From Phascolomyces articulosus (lineage: Eukaryota; Mucoromycota; Mucoromycetes; Mucorales; Lichtheimiaceae), in the NCBI GenBank assembly GCA_025677815.1, contig JAIXMP010000045.1:224992-288991 (forward strand): a stretch of 64,000 bases of DNA. The letters run 5' to 3'. The notes below the pieces were generated by a model that was given only the letters and a program-made list of their open reading frames with translations, was not told where the DNA came from and searched no databases. Positions 37,370-50,300 of this stretch are shown here, piece by piece (the stretch's first letter is position 1; each line of letters begins with the position of its first letter). Made by a program: the position numbers and the translations under genes.

Positions 37370-39692
37370 ATGCCCACTTATTTGATTCATTTTGCTCAGG
37401 TTCATACATTTATATTTTGTATTTCTTCTTTTCAATACCATTGATTGCATTAGGCTGATAGTAAACGTACTTTATAGTTTCACGAAGAATTTCGATTGCC
37501 GGAACTATTTTCTTTAGCAAAGCTTGAAAGAGTTCATTTAGAATGTGACGAAAACAAATATAGACTCGATGTAAGATTCTATGCAGAAAAAAAATAATAT
37601 GTTGCATGGCACTATCTTTTTTTTCGAAATCTAAAAACTTATACACAATCGACTACGTCTATTTTTTATTTAGAATCCATTTTTTAAAATTACATTAGAT
37701 TCAGATCAAGATGCCCGAAAACTAATTCAACGATCTATATTGATCAAGTATGTGTGTAGAAAAAAAAGACCAGACGATCGTTGCTATATATATATGAAGA
37801 TGAGAGATATTATTGGTATTGGGAAAACTTATATATTACCTCTATAGAAACATTTATGCACTTTGGGCCGAAGCTGATTCCTATGGAAAAGTACATGCAC
37901 AAATCAAGGATCAACCTGAACTTTGGGTAAATAAAACAGATAGCAAAGAATGATCTATCGAATGTGACGATGTTGAATTTCTGACATTTCAAAAAAAAAC
38001 AATTGTATAGAATGGAAAATATGACGATGTATCATTTAAATTCACAGTCTCTGCATTTAACTCAACAGTATCCGTCACTCAACAACGTGAAATCATCAAT
38101 TCTTTCTCTTATCTTGGTTTCAATGGTCCTATTTCGATGAAAAATCCAGATTATCGGTTTTGTGTGATGGAGGATTATGGGTCAGGAACACCCACTCCTG
38201 ATGTTGAACCCATAAGAGAATGGATCTACATGGGTGTATTGGTAATATACAAGAGAAAGAGTTGGAAATGGATAAACATTTTGAACGAGTATATGTAAAT
38301 GGATCATTTGGCTGACCGAAGGATACTGTCGTTATGGGATGATCTCCATTACTTATTGATATCATTAGGTGGCATCAGGTGGTCGAGACACCGTTCAAAA
38401 ATACAACTTGAAAAAACGAAAATATTTAGGCACGACCTCCATGGATGCTGAACTTTCATTGGTCATGGCCAATCAAGCCCAAGCAGCACCTGGAAAATTG
38501 ATTTATGATCCATTTGTTGGTACTGGTAGTTTCCTATTTACATGTGCTCATTTTGGTGCGTTTACATTGGGATCGGATATTGATGGTCGACAAATTCGAG
38601 GAAAGGGTACCAGTAGTGTAAAATCCAATATTGAACAATACAACTTACAAGGAAAAGTATTGGATTCTTTGGTATTTGATGTGTGTCATCATCCATGGCG
38701 TACCAAGGCATGGTTAGATGCTATTGTTACAGATCGTAAGTTTATTTTTTATTTTTTTGATAGTTGAACTACGTGTGTGCATGAACAGTAGTATACTTAT
38801 TTTCTCCGTTGAATAGCACCATATGGTGTTCGAGCTGGCGCTAAGCGATTAGGAAGAAAAGAAGACTCAAAGAAACCGCTGCAAATGAGAACTTATGAAG
38901 GATCACCTATGCATGTGTAAGTGAAGGGAGGAGGGGATTAAAATGCGTACAGAAAAAAAAATGATAAACTGATATCGAAATTCTGTAATTTTCATTTTTT
39001 AATATTAAGCCGAGAAGACTATTATCCTCCTACAAAACCTTATGAAATGTCCGAAGTATTGGCAGATTTATTGAATTTTGCTGCTGAACATTTGCGAGTT
39101 GGTGGACGATTGGTGTATTGGTTACCTACTGTCGTAGAGCAGTAAGAGAATAGACTATTTTTTTTATATTATTTTTATGCTGGATCAAAGTACCCAATCC
39201 AAAATCATGCTAATTACTGATACACGCCCCCTTGCTGATTTCTACATATAAAGATACTCGAGTGCCGATCTTCCCAAACATCCCAGCATGACCTTAATCT
39301 CTAATAGCGAACAAAACTTCGGATTATGGGCACGACGATTGATTACTATGGAAAAAACGCGGGAATGGGATCCATCACAAACAATTACAGCACAAGATAC
39401 AGAATCCTCTTGTATACCCACTGAAAAAACGGAAATAAAACCAGCAGCCGAAGCACCCTCCTCTTCCACAACTACATCAGAAATGCCAGAAGGAGCAGTA
39501 GAAGATCCAAAACGACCTGGACATTATCTTTTCCGTGAAAAGGTATATAAATGCACTTTTTTTTATTATGGATCTTGAAAAAATGGATATGGTTTACTCA
39601 TGGATGAGACATATTTTCTATAGTATTTTAATAACTTTGGACGTGACACCCCTGAATCATCTGCTGCATCTTCTGAATCTGAAGCAAAATAA
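37370..39692 (+). CDS. TRM11: tRNA (guanine-10-N2)-methyltransferase, catalytic subunit Trm11
   Basis: SAM-dependent enzyme that with Trm112 forms m2G at position 10 of cytosolic tRNAs. Ten exons: 37370-37399, 37478-37570, 37674-37747, 37848-37926, 38011-38241, 38369-38735, 38817-38916, 39010-39141, 39254-39542 and 39624-39692; 487 aa, in the family range. The N-terminus (MPTYLIHFAQ joined to FHEEFRLPELFSLAKLE) is the THUMP-like region. Then QREIINSFSYLGFNGP and the family block LKKRKYLGTTSMDAELSLVM. The Rossmann SAM motif is DPFVGTGSFLF and the catalytic N-methyltransferase motif is DPPYGVRAG; the latter is split by intron 6 after its Asp. LRVGGRLVYWLPT and RRLITMEK complete the domain. The exon 5/6 junction (WIYMGVL/VASGGRD) is the least certain, since the intron also keeps a partly open frame. 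The first two exons are short (30 and 93 nt). Confidence 0.9.
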
Positions 39693-40523
39693 TAATGAGA
39701 ATAATAATAATAAAAAAAAGAGGTTTTCAACCTACTCTTTTACATTAATTGGTTTTTGCTGTTGTTTGTTCTATTGACCCCATTTATTTTGTAATATTTC
39801 ATTATTGTTCAGTATTATTCATGTTATCATTATTATTTTATTATTGATTATTACTAGTTATTATTATTACGTATTAAATCTAGGTATTTGAAATTGATAA
39901 ATGTATGATTGGAGCCTATCAAATGAATTGGGTTTAACCTATTAAGGTATTAATAATAAGCATGAAATGACAAAACTTATGAAAAAATGAAAGTGATTTT
40001 GTCATACATATTATTTTTTTAAACCCGGAGCAACTTTTTTGAAAGCTTAAATAAACATTTTATGTGTACAACATTACAATTTCAAGGTAACAATCTTATA
40101 TTATATCTCCTTTTCATCTCTCTTTCCTTCCTTTTTATCATACATTGGAGCAGTATGTAGTAATAGATCCGAACCATAATGTATTAATAACAATTACTTA
40201 TCGATCAAATAATGTTTTCTTTTTAATTACATGATTATAAAATGATAATTATTATTATTAAAAAAGTGAAAATGAAACACAAAAAGACACGCGATAATAT
40301 ATGTCTTACTTTCCAAATTCACTCATAAAGGTGTTACAACAAGGTCAATCTAAATAGGGAGGGTAAAAGAAGGGAGGAGGGGAGAGCGGATATAATTGAA
40401 AAGAAGTATATAAAAAAAAGGGTTCTCAAGTGCTCCAAAATAAGTAACTGAGCTCATGGCTAAAAATACTTCTTGTATTTCCAATAGTGGGTAAAAAATG
40501 TGTGTATGTGTTATATAGATTTA
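39693..40523. other. Convergent intergenic region
   Basis: About 830 bases between the ends of TRM11 (+) and the GPI-anchored protein gene (-). It is rich in ATT and TTA repeats (39800-39870). No gene or structured RNA recognised. Confidence 0.5.
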
Positions 40524-41277
40524 TTAAAAGGCAGCAACAGCAGCAACAGAGGCGATGACGGCGCCAAGGAAACTTGCTGAAACAGTAAGTTGACCAGAAC
40601 CACTTTCATCAGTTTGAGCATCACCACTGGCTTTTGCAGAAGAAGTGGGCGAAGCACTGGAAGAAGCAATGGAGGAAGAAGAAGGAGCAGCGGCACGGAT
40701 GGTGACGGGGACGGTGGTGTTGACCTTGGTGTTGGTGGATTCAAAAATAATCTTTTATTAAGAAAAAGAAAGGTAATTTTTTCCATTAGTAAATGAATCA
40801 AAACCATCCACTACATTCTTCTATATATATTTGAACTAGATAAATACCTGATAATCACCAGCAACAGTAGTGGCAGGGAGAGCGTAGTTCACAGTGTGTT
40901 GATAGATAGAAGTGGAACCACTTTCAGGTAACTTGGATGCAGCGTCTCTGGTCACATCAGCAGGAGCAGCAATGGCAGTAGTAGTGGCATTGGTACCAGT
41001 GGATGCAAAATAAACATTCAAACCAAAGGAAGCTAATTATAAATTAATGAGTTATTGCACCGTAATGTACATATAGAATTCGACCTAACGACTACTTACA
41101 AGCAACACTATCATCCATTTGATAAGTGACGGGCAAGATTTGACCAGCAACGAAAATACCAAAGCTATTGGGGGATTGAATGTTGAATTGACCATCATCA
41201 GATGCTTTCAAAGCTGAAACAGAAGTAGCAGCATAAAGAAGAGCACCAAGGGCAGGCAAAGACAAAAGACGGACCAT
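40524..41277 (-). CDS. GPI-anchored cell-wall protein, KRE9/KNH-like domain
   Basis: Three exons in transcript order, 41100-41277, 40848-41032 and 40524-40751, give 196 aa. The first 22 residues (MVRLLSLPALGALLYAATSV, then SA) are a secretion signal. The domain that follows has FNIQSPNSFGIFVAGQILPV and, after the first junction, SSFGLNVYFAS, with a late VAGDYQIIFESTN strand. This matches the Ser/Thr-rich GPI-anchored family with the Kre9/Knh1 N-terminal fold, whose members act in beta-1,6-glucan and cell-wall assembly. The Ser/Ala-rich stretch AAAPSSSSIASSSASPTSSA is a likely O-mannosylated stalk. The hydrophobic end (SFLGAVIASVAAVAAF) preceded by GSG is a GPI signal. The family call is good; a specific role in glucan synthesis is inference. 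Confidence 0.85.
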
Positions 41278-41708
41278 GATATAAAACGAATGTAAAAGGA
41301 AAAAAAGTAAGAGTGAAAACAAAAAACGAAAACAGGAAAGAAGAAGAAGAGAACACTTCTTTATGAATGGTGCAATTATATTGAGAGAGATAATCACAGA
41401 CACTTTGTACTACTCTAAAATAATATAAACACAAACAAAAAACCGACTCCGCACCAAAAGCAACTTATACACACCCCGAAAAAAGCTTGTTTTTGTTGTT
41501 TGTGGGTAATAGTAATAGTATAAAATAATATAATATAGAAAAGAAATGTTTGGGCGGTATAAAAATATGATACAATTAAAAAAAGATATGTCGTGAATGT
41601 GAATGTATGTATTTGTGTGTAAATTGGAAAGGGAAAGATGGATAAAGAGGTTATAAATAATTATATTATGCCTATGAATGCTACATTACTACTGTTAAAC
41701 ATCTATTG
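41278..41708. other. Spacer upstream of the GPI-protein gene
   Basis: About 430 bases between two minus-strand genes, including the promoter of the GPI-protein gene. On the minus strand the 60 bases before its start are pyrimidine-rich (TTTTCCTTTTACATTC context), as for other genes here. No other gene is seen. Confidence 0.5.
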
Positions 41709-44387
41709 CTATGCTGCTCGACTTTCACGTCCTCGACGCCGGTGGTCGACTAAACCTGGAGGCGGTCCAGTACCCACAGACCCGCCTATACCTGGAGGCG
41801 CTGGAGGAGGTACAACGTAGTGCTGTGATTGTGATTGTTGTTGCTGGGAAAGTGCTGGTGGTGGAGGTGGAACCTCATCTATCCCATCATCCACATCACT
41901 TGCTGGTCCCGAGATACATTCACCCGCCCGCCTCGCTTCCATTTCCCTTAGTCGACGTTGTCTTTCTCTTCGCCGTCGATAATATCCACCTTTTCTTCTC
42001 GCTGTTTCCAATCCATTACAAAATATTTCATACTGACAAAATACACATATCCATTCATCCGGATCTGTACTACGTACAACAGCCACATCCGACGATTTAT
42101 TACTATGCAACTTGTTGTTGTTGTTACTATGATTGTTTCCTGTTGACACATGATCCTCGTCTGTTTTCTTTTTCCTCTGAGATTTTTTCCCTCGTTTGGA
42201 AGATGAGGATTTGGATTTAGTCGTTGTTGTTGTTGGTTTATCACTGTAGCCATGATGCGGTGTTTGGCTTTCTTTGGATTTTTTCTTTCCAGAAGTTGAA
42301 TTGGATGGTCGAGTCGATAAGGAGGGCGGTACCGTGTTCTTAGTATTATTGTTGTTGTTGTGAGTTACATTGGGAGAAAGTTTAGTGGGTAGTGGTGGAG
42401 GTTGTGAAGTGGGTGATTTAATAGCCAATCGAGTACTGGTGATGGATTCCATTCGATCTACTTTTTGAGATAATGTACGACGCAATACATTGGATAATCC
42501 TAATGATGATGTTGATGCTGGAGACACGTTGTCAAGTTTAGGTAATTGCTTTAATTTTTCTTTTGTTTGTGAATCCATGGTAAAATTGAAAGAGGTTGCT
42601 GGAAATTGGGTTGAAAAAGAGGAGGAGGGTGGTTGTGTTGATAACGACGACGTTCCTTGGACTGCCGGCGATGATAACGGAGATGGTGCTGATTTTCCTT
42701 TACGATCATCAGCTCCATTATTTTTCCAACGACGATCTTTTCGCCTTAACCCCCCTTTCCGTTCTTCTGAATCATTATTATTGGTGGTCGTTCCTTCATT
42801 GTCGTCACCATCCCCACATCGTTTGATTTTTTTGGTGTTGTCTCGATAACTGGCATCTACTGGATCCCCTACATTATGTATTTCATGTTCCAATAATATA
42901 TTTTTGAGATCTGTCAAGCCGAAATTTGAATGGGTGTAGTTTTTAATCTCTTCAAAGGGAATAAATGCAGGTGGATAACTCTGCTGTGGTTGTGACACAG
43001 AAGAAGATGACGATACCGAAGATTCTAATATAGGGGGTGAAAATGGCCACATGTAGGATACTAATGTGGATGAAGAAGGTTGTTGGGTGGATGGATGGGT
43101 CGACATTGATTCTGTTGGTTGTTGTTTTATTGATTCTGTGAGTGATTGTTGTTGCTTTTGCGCACCAGCTTTCCTTGACCATCTTGGTTTGGGTAAGGGT
43201 AAAATCTTCCGATTTAATAAATGTGTTTGCTTGGATGGACTGCTTGCCCGTAATATTTGTGCTTCAATTATATCAATATCACTTTCGTAATCATCATCGT
43301 CGTCATCGTCATGGCCACCTCCTCTGGATGTTGAGGTGGGATACGTTGCTTGTGATAATGGATGAGGTAATGCACTGTTATTACTACTATAAAGTACTGG
43401 ATTATCTGAACTACGCCTTAACCCACTTCTATTGTTATGTCGACGAGAATATGACCGGGATCGTATGGAGGAGGGTGAAGAAGATGAAGTAAATGAAAAG
43501 TGAAAATCATTTAATGGAATAGCAGCCATCCTATTTTCATTTGTAATAGTTGGCATACTGGTCGTAGTAGTGGTAGGAGTAGCCCTGACTACTGTTGGCG
43601 ACGATGTTGTTGCTGCACTGGTGTCGGGGGGTATCTGCAGCATTCCATCAGCTGCATATCCTGATTTGTTATCAAAGTTAAAGTCGAATGAGGAAGAAGA
43701 CGATGAAGAAGAGGAGCAAGAAGATGACGTTGCTGCTGCGTTATTAATTGTTGTATTACTAATAGTAGAAGATGTTGGTAAAGGTGGTGGAGGTGGAGGT
43801 GGTATCTGATTGTCGTCTGACAGTTTTTGTGTTTTCATACGAGCTATCAAGCTATCAATGTTAGGAATGGTATCTTTGTCTTCAATAGCTTCTTCACTGG
43901 CGGTTAACATGGAGATGGATTCTTGTAATTCTTCTCGATTGGGTGTAATGGTATCTTGCTTGTTATTCCGATGAGGTGAAATAGTAACAAGGACGTTGGT
44001 GTTATTAATAGTGTTGTTCTCTTTGCTTCTACTGTTATTGTCGATGTTGCTATTTGATGCTGATTCTCCTTTACGATGTGAATATGTCACTAAACCGTAA
44101 CCGTTCCATGTCCTTTTGGATAATGAATGAGTGTTGAAATTATGACCTAGATTATAATTATCGTTCCAAGACAACACACAGTACACCCAAAACGTTTTAG
44201 CCCGAAGAAAAGAGAGAAAAAAGTCAGCAAGGAACCCTTTCTGGTTTTTTTTTGTTTATTCGGTTTATTTTTTTTGGGTTCTGTCTTTTTTTTTTTTTAC
44301 TCAAGTTATATTACCAGCCATAGTTTGATATACACTAGGTACAGGAGAAGATTCCTCCTTGCTTGATGTTTCAACGAGTGAGGACAT
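41709..44387 (-). CDS. Large low-complexity protein with C-terminal WxCxFC motif, function unknown
   Basis: A single long exon (41709 to about 44237) encodes over 825 residues in one frame. A probable short first exon starts at ATG 44387 (MSSLVETSSKEESSPVPS) and ends at a GTAATA donor near 44314. The exact acceptor is unresolved, because the candidates after CCAG and AAAG at 44238-44242 do not clearly keep phase with that donor. Most of the protein is Ser/Thr/Asn/Pro-rich disorder with many simple runs, including an HDDDDDDDYESDIDIIEA acidic patch. The ordered parts are the extreme N-terminus (LSWNDNYNLGHNFNTHS) and a C-terminal block, DPDEWICVFCQYEIFCNG followed by RRKGGYYRRRRERQRRLREM. The last is a CxxC pair with an arginine-rich helix, possibly metal- or nucleic-acid-binding. 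It ends in a proline-rich tail. I do not recognise the family. Coding is supported by the length of the open frame against many stops in the other frames. Confidence 0.75.
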
Positions 44388-47300
44388 TAAGGAAAAGAAA
44401 GAATGGGGGACCGGGAAGTGTTAGTGTTTTGCGTCACAGAACTTTTTTTTATATACAATAATATCTAAAAACGTGTGTGTTACTAATATATCTTCCAACG
44501 GGGCATAGATTCTTCAACCTCCCCCACTATCATAAGCTCCTTTTCTTTACTTGGCCCTGTGTACTCACACATAAATACACTTCCCCCAACAATAGATCAT
44601 TGCTTATTATATGCAGCTTCTTCTTCATAGCATTGATAGGCATTTTGACGTTCTTGGTACAAAATATAAAAGAACCCAATATGATTTTTTTTTGGCATTA
44701 TTTGGTTTTTATCTTTTGAATCAGATCAAAATTTTCTAGACAAATAAACGAGATTTCGGATTATTTAATGCCGAAAACGAAATAATGAAAGTAATATTTT
44801 TGGCCTTTATACACCTGCTGATCAACCCAACATATACAGTTTTTTTTTTCCTTTCGTCATGCATCTCTTCTTAATATTTTACTCCCCCACTTTCCCCGCA
44901 CCTCTTCCGGATGATTCTACTTTTATTTTCTCATGCAAAAAGCGAATAGACGACGAATTATCTCACTGTAATACATATGTTTCTGAATGCACTCGGAAAT
45001 GAGTGATCGTATTAATAAAAATATAGGGTGAAATATATACCATATTCATTATGATAGGATATAGATTGCTATTATTCAAATATGTCATTTGGACAACACG
45101 GTAAACTAACAAGCAAGTTTTATATTTAAAGACACAAAAAGGCATGATTTATGATTATCAACAGTGAAATTCGATTGGGCGTTGGTCGAATCTAGGCTAT
45201 TTAAAAGCAGCAACTGTAATCGTCTCGTGAATAGATCATTTATGATGCGGTGTGAGAATTATCATGCTTCTAACAGATAGAAAGAATATATAGTGATTCC
45301 ATAAACTTCCTTCTTGTGATAATGGACATTCAACTATGGCAATGTATCGACTTGGTAAGAATGAAATACCATAGATGTTGTTACGACAGCATCAAGTCAG
45401 TTTCTTGTTGGTTCTTCAACATGTTATGTCTAAAAAGTATAATATATACTACTGTTATATATTAATGCATGATTATTTTAGTACCTGCAGATGTCATGAC
45501 CTTTTTCAGTAATGCAATATATTATGTATGGCTGAAGGAACGAAGCATTTTATTTTCTTATACTTGATTTGGTACATTATGGTGTTATAACTCGTGTACA
45601 CTACTTGGGTGATAAAATAGGCATATGTTAATTTCATATTCGAATTCATCAACCACCATTACTGATGGATTTCAGTGAATAAATAATCAATTTTCAAAAG
45701 ATACGTGTACAATTTTACAACTCCAGGATTGGGAATATTAATAATGCTTCTATTAACAAATTTCACCATCAGAGTATAATATTGAAATATACTGTTGTTT
45801 AGTCTTTGATATGCTTGACCAAAGATATTTCATTATAGATATTAATAAGGTTATTTTCTATTTAATTATATAAACTAGCAACGAATATAAGGCCATAACA
45901 ATACTATCATCTATTAGAAATAATGTTTAAGTTTATTTGGGATATGTATCATAATATCAAAGAAGTAATAGGACAATACTTTTCATGAGATGATTTAACA
46001 GGTAAGAAGCATTCAAGTTCAAGGACATAATAATAAGGAAAATCGAATTGTTTTCAATAATAGCTATACTAAGATTTATCCATTCATTATTACTGGTTAT
46101 ATGAATAATAACAGCACATAATTAAATGTTCGCTGTAATAATCAGCAGATGTACAAAGGATAAATAAGGACCATGTCAAATAATAGTAGGTTCACTCGAA
46201 ACCATTTTTATATAAATAATTCCATTATAGATTGGTTTGTATCTTTTTTTTTTCAACAGCAGAACCAGATGTCATTTGTACGTAGCGCTCGAATGAAACA
46301 CACCTGATGCATATCATATATTACTAGAAGAGAGGAGGTATTCATCTGATGCCGTCGGTTGCAAAGCATTAGTATTTATCTGAAGAATAATCACCATTAC
46401 GGTACTTGTTTCTTTTCTCATAGGTGATAAAATGAAACCATTGAAATGGTACACTACTACACACCCAATTGAAATCGATGACGAGCCATCTTATTTTTGT
46501 CCAACTTTAATGCCTTTCCTCCTGTTTGTAAATCCTGGTGATTGATATTGCTAATCCGATTAAGCCGCATTATCCTTCTTCGCCTATGTGATTCGTGGTT
46601 GTTTTATAATGTACATTGAAATATCTTTCCCTTTGAAAAAATGAGCATGGATATGAGGTATTAATATTTCGGTAGATGAGTTTTTCAATCGTTTGTCGTT
46701 ATCGTTTTTCAATATTGAAAGGAACAAATTTTCTTACTGTCTTTGTTCCACATGATATCCATCTAGTATTTCATACCCATTTGATTTTCAAACACAACAA
46801 TAAAAAAGTTCAGATATATTTTCTTCTAGGATGATGTTCATTCTACTATATAACCACGTCAAAACTTTGGTGATAACACGAAATTTGGAATCGATGTACA
46901 CGTTACCCAAATTGGTTACTTTTTGGTGAGTCTATATTCAGATTATTAAGCTTATAAGTATTACTATTTTACATCGGTAAAATAAATTATTATACGAAGA
47001 AAATATATCATCAGTTTTGTCATTCTATTATTATAATGTTGAGTTTTATCATAGCATGCTAATATACATGAAATAAAATCTTTTTCTTTATTTTTCTGAT
47101 GCTTTTGACTTGTTAATACAATTGTTAATTGCACACCTATGACATTATTTAGTCATAATAATAATAATAGTTTTGGCTGGAAAGTTTCTCTTCCTTTACT
47201 CAACCTTCACCGCATCCTCCAGTTGTTCTTTATGTTGTTATAATAATGTTTATAATAGATAATCTCACCTGTGAGATATTTTGGTTTAAAGTAGCGGTAT

Positions 47301-50300
47301 ATATCATTTGGAATATATTTCTTTCTTCATACGTAAGTTTTATAAATTTCCGGATGTTGAGCATGGTATAGATGATCTATTTTAATAATGAGTATCGACA
47401 ATTTTTGAACACCACGGGTAATGCAAATGAGGAGTACTAGGTTTAAGGAGTCACTATACCCTTTACTAAAATTAAATAGATGGTGTCTAGAAAAAAAATT
47501 AATAAATGTTGATAATAATGACGAGGTTGGATTTGAGGACATATTATTTTTGGAAACTGCTTTTTTTGGGTATTCCATACGGTTGATCATAGCACGCCAT
47601 TTTTAATTCGATATCATACTTTCTTATTATGTCTATTAACTTGAGATTTTCTTTTTAAAGATACCGGATGATTCAGGGCTACTTTGCTGATGGTGGTCAG
47701 TATAAAGTATATCACATTGATTGGCGTTGATTTTTTGAATAATAAAAAAAAACGTGCTCTAATAATGATAGTACTTTAACGAAAGATAAAGTCTCCAGGG
47801 AACGAATTCTTGCCTCTAAAACAACAATTAAATTATTATAAGCTAGTTGCATAAAATGAGGAATGCATCATGAATTGTAATTAGCAGCAGGAGTAAAGTG
47901 TCGTATCTAATTCAAAACAATATTAAGCTTGTATTGCTTCCCCTTTGAGCTTATTTTTGTTCTTCTTTTCAAATATACGGTTTTATAGTTTAGGGAAGGG
48001 TGTTCATGGTGTTTCTCTATTTGGAATATTGTTCTTTGTTTATCAGACCAACATGTATTGATTGTTGAGGAATACGGAATAATAATATACGTATGTACTG
48101 TTATTCTTGAAACGAATTATTGAAAAGATATACCCGTACTTGGAATGTATCTTATTCATACATTATTCATCGGTGATGTAACGTATCATTTTTTATAACA
48201 TTTGTACGCCACTCTTCAAATTTCAAAACTTTTTATATCAACGTACTTATTGATTATTGAGAGCTATAAAAGGTAACTCCACCCCATCCATTTGCGTGGG
48301 GTCAGTCTCTCTTATTTTTATGCTCGAAAAATGCTTATCGCTGTTTGCTTCCTCTAGATGAATATACAATAGTATAACTCCCTACCTATCGTTATACTTT
48401 CTTGTTCTTTTTAATCAATGGGTCAAAAGTCATGATAAGATTTAGCCTTGGCTTCATTTTTTTTTTTTTTGCATACTCCTCTTCTATAAATACTATTATG
48501 TTTCTAGATAATAAATTCACTTTAGAAAAAATAAATTCAGAATATATACATAATACATTTATCTTGAATTTATTTTTTCTAAGATGTAAATTTCTGTTAT
48601 TATTTTTTTTCTAGGTGTGGTCGATGTTTCCATGGTGTCTCTATCCTGGAAATGTTTCTGGCTGAATACTTATATCTTCAAATTAATCACAATAATAAAT
48701 ACAATATTTGCACGGGAATGAGTTTATACTTACCGTTACTACTACAGAATTTCTAGGAATGTAACTTCTGTTGACTTTTTTTGGTATTTTTTTTTCGAAA
48801 ATGTCAATGGACATGCTTTTGTCTTTATTTATACCCATGCTAAATACAGCGGGTAAGACTTTTTATAGTAGTGTAATCTTTAAAAGAATCCACTGAATGG
48901 GGAAGAGAAGATGTGGAGGAATTTTCTTTCCAAAGCCATGCGTTCTAATACATAATACAGCTATCTAATATAATACCTGTTGTTCTCATACTCCTGGTTT
49001 ACAATTTAGCTTATGATGAAATGTTATTCCCCTCCTCATATTGCTTAACTACAAGGTTATTAGATTAGATATTGTATATCGTGAGGAATTGGATGTAATC
49101 TACTGAGAATAAGATTCATGAATAAAATGGTGATAGAAACAATCTATTCAAAGGCTTCAATGATAGAAAAAATGAGCGAACGAGGAACAATGTGATACGG
49201 GTTGCTCAAGTCGTTTTATATCATTTTAGAATGTAGGATTATATCGTATATGATTTTCCAATTTTACCAACGATGTTTCGGTAAATTCCTTCGTTAACGT
49301 CTTTTCCTCATTCTCGTATATATTGCAAGCCTTTTTAAACGGAAGTGGCAATACTATTGAGTTTCTGCTGAAACCATCATCCACTCGGTATCGTTTTTTA
49401 TTTTGACGAAGATGCATCTTTTTCTTTCCATGTCGCATTTTATTTTGGAAGATATAGAATTGGGCCCATGAATATATTATAAAATAGGAATGGAAAAAGG
49501 AAAGAATGAATACATAGTGTGTCAATGAGAAGTATCATGATTTATAATTATATCATGTTTATTTTCTACTGTCGATAACAAGGTGATAATTACTGATTCA
49601 TTAGACAATTTCCTTACATATATAAAATGATAAAAAGTGTTGCATGTAATCGATAAACAACATGACTCTATGCATCACAAGCTTGCCAAGTAAAAGAAGT
49701 ATATGGTATAGATTTGTCATTGTACCCATATATGTGTTTATGTATATTTAGAACATATTATATAAAATGCCATATAAATAGAAATACTTGTACGTAGTAC
49801 ATTTCAATTTAAATAAAAACGATATCTGTAGTACCATCTTATACGAGTCTATTTTACATTTTGACATGCTGGTGAATTACCAAATAATATTTATATGTAT
49901 ACAGGAAACATGAAAACAAAAATGGCTTCATATGATTATTAGATTTGATCTGCCTTTCTCTTCTTGTATATAGTCTTTAAATATAACAACGTATTGTGTT
50001 CTAGTACTACTACTACGTATAACATTCTCATTTGATGTATGAAATTTATTATTTTTATTATTTTAAATGCTTGCGTATACCAACCTCGTGCTGGAGTGAA
50101 TAAGGTTTGAAAAAATAAATAAATGTAGATCGGTGAAAAGAATATTTCGATGGTCTTGCAATTTGATAGGTTTGATTCATTCATTTGGGTAGGCATACAG
50201 TTATTATTGCTTATATTATAGAAAAAAAACGTTTCGTGGTTGAAGTAAAGCCCTTTCTACTGGTAAAGATAATAGTAAATTTACCTATTGACAAGAAGGG

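Noticed and set aside
38242..38368. Partly open frame inside TRM11 intron 5 (with RVYVNGSFG)
   Set aside because: It is in a different frame from the preceding exon and ends in stops; splicing 38241 to 38369 gives an alignment of the family motif without it.
42490..42849. Open frames antisense to the 825-codon exon
   Set aside because: They are shadows of a low-complexity coding exon on the other strand.
49226..49525. 99-codon minus-strand frame in the gene desert
   Set aside because: It has no family features and typical AT-rich composition; an isolated frame of this length is expected by chance in 7 kb.
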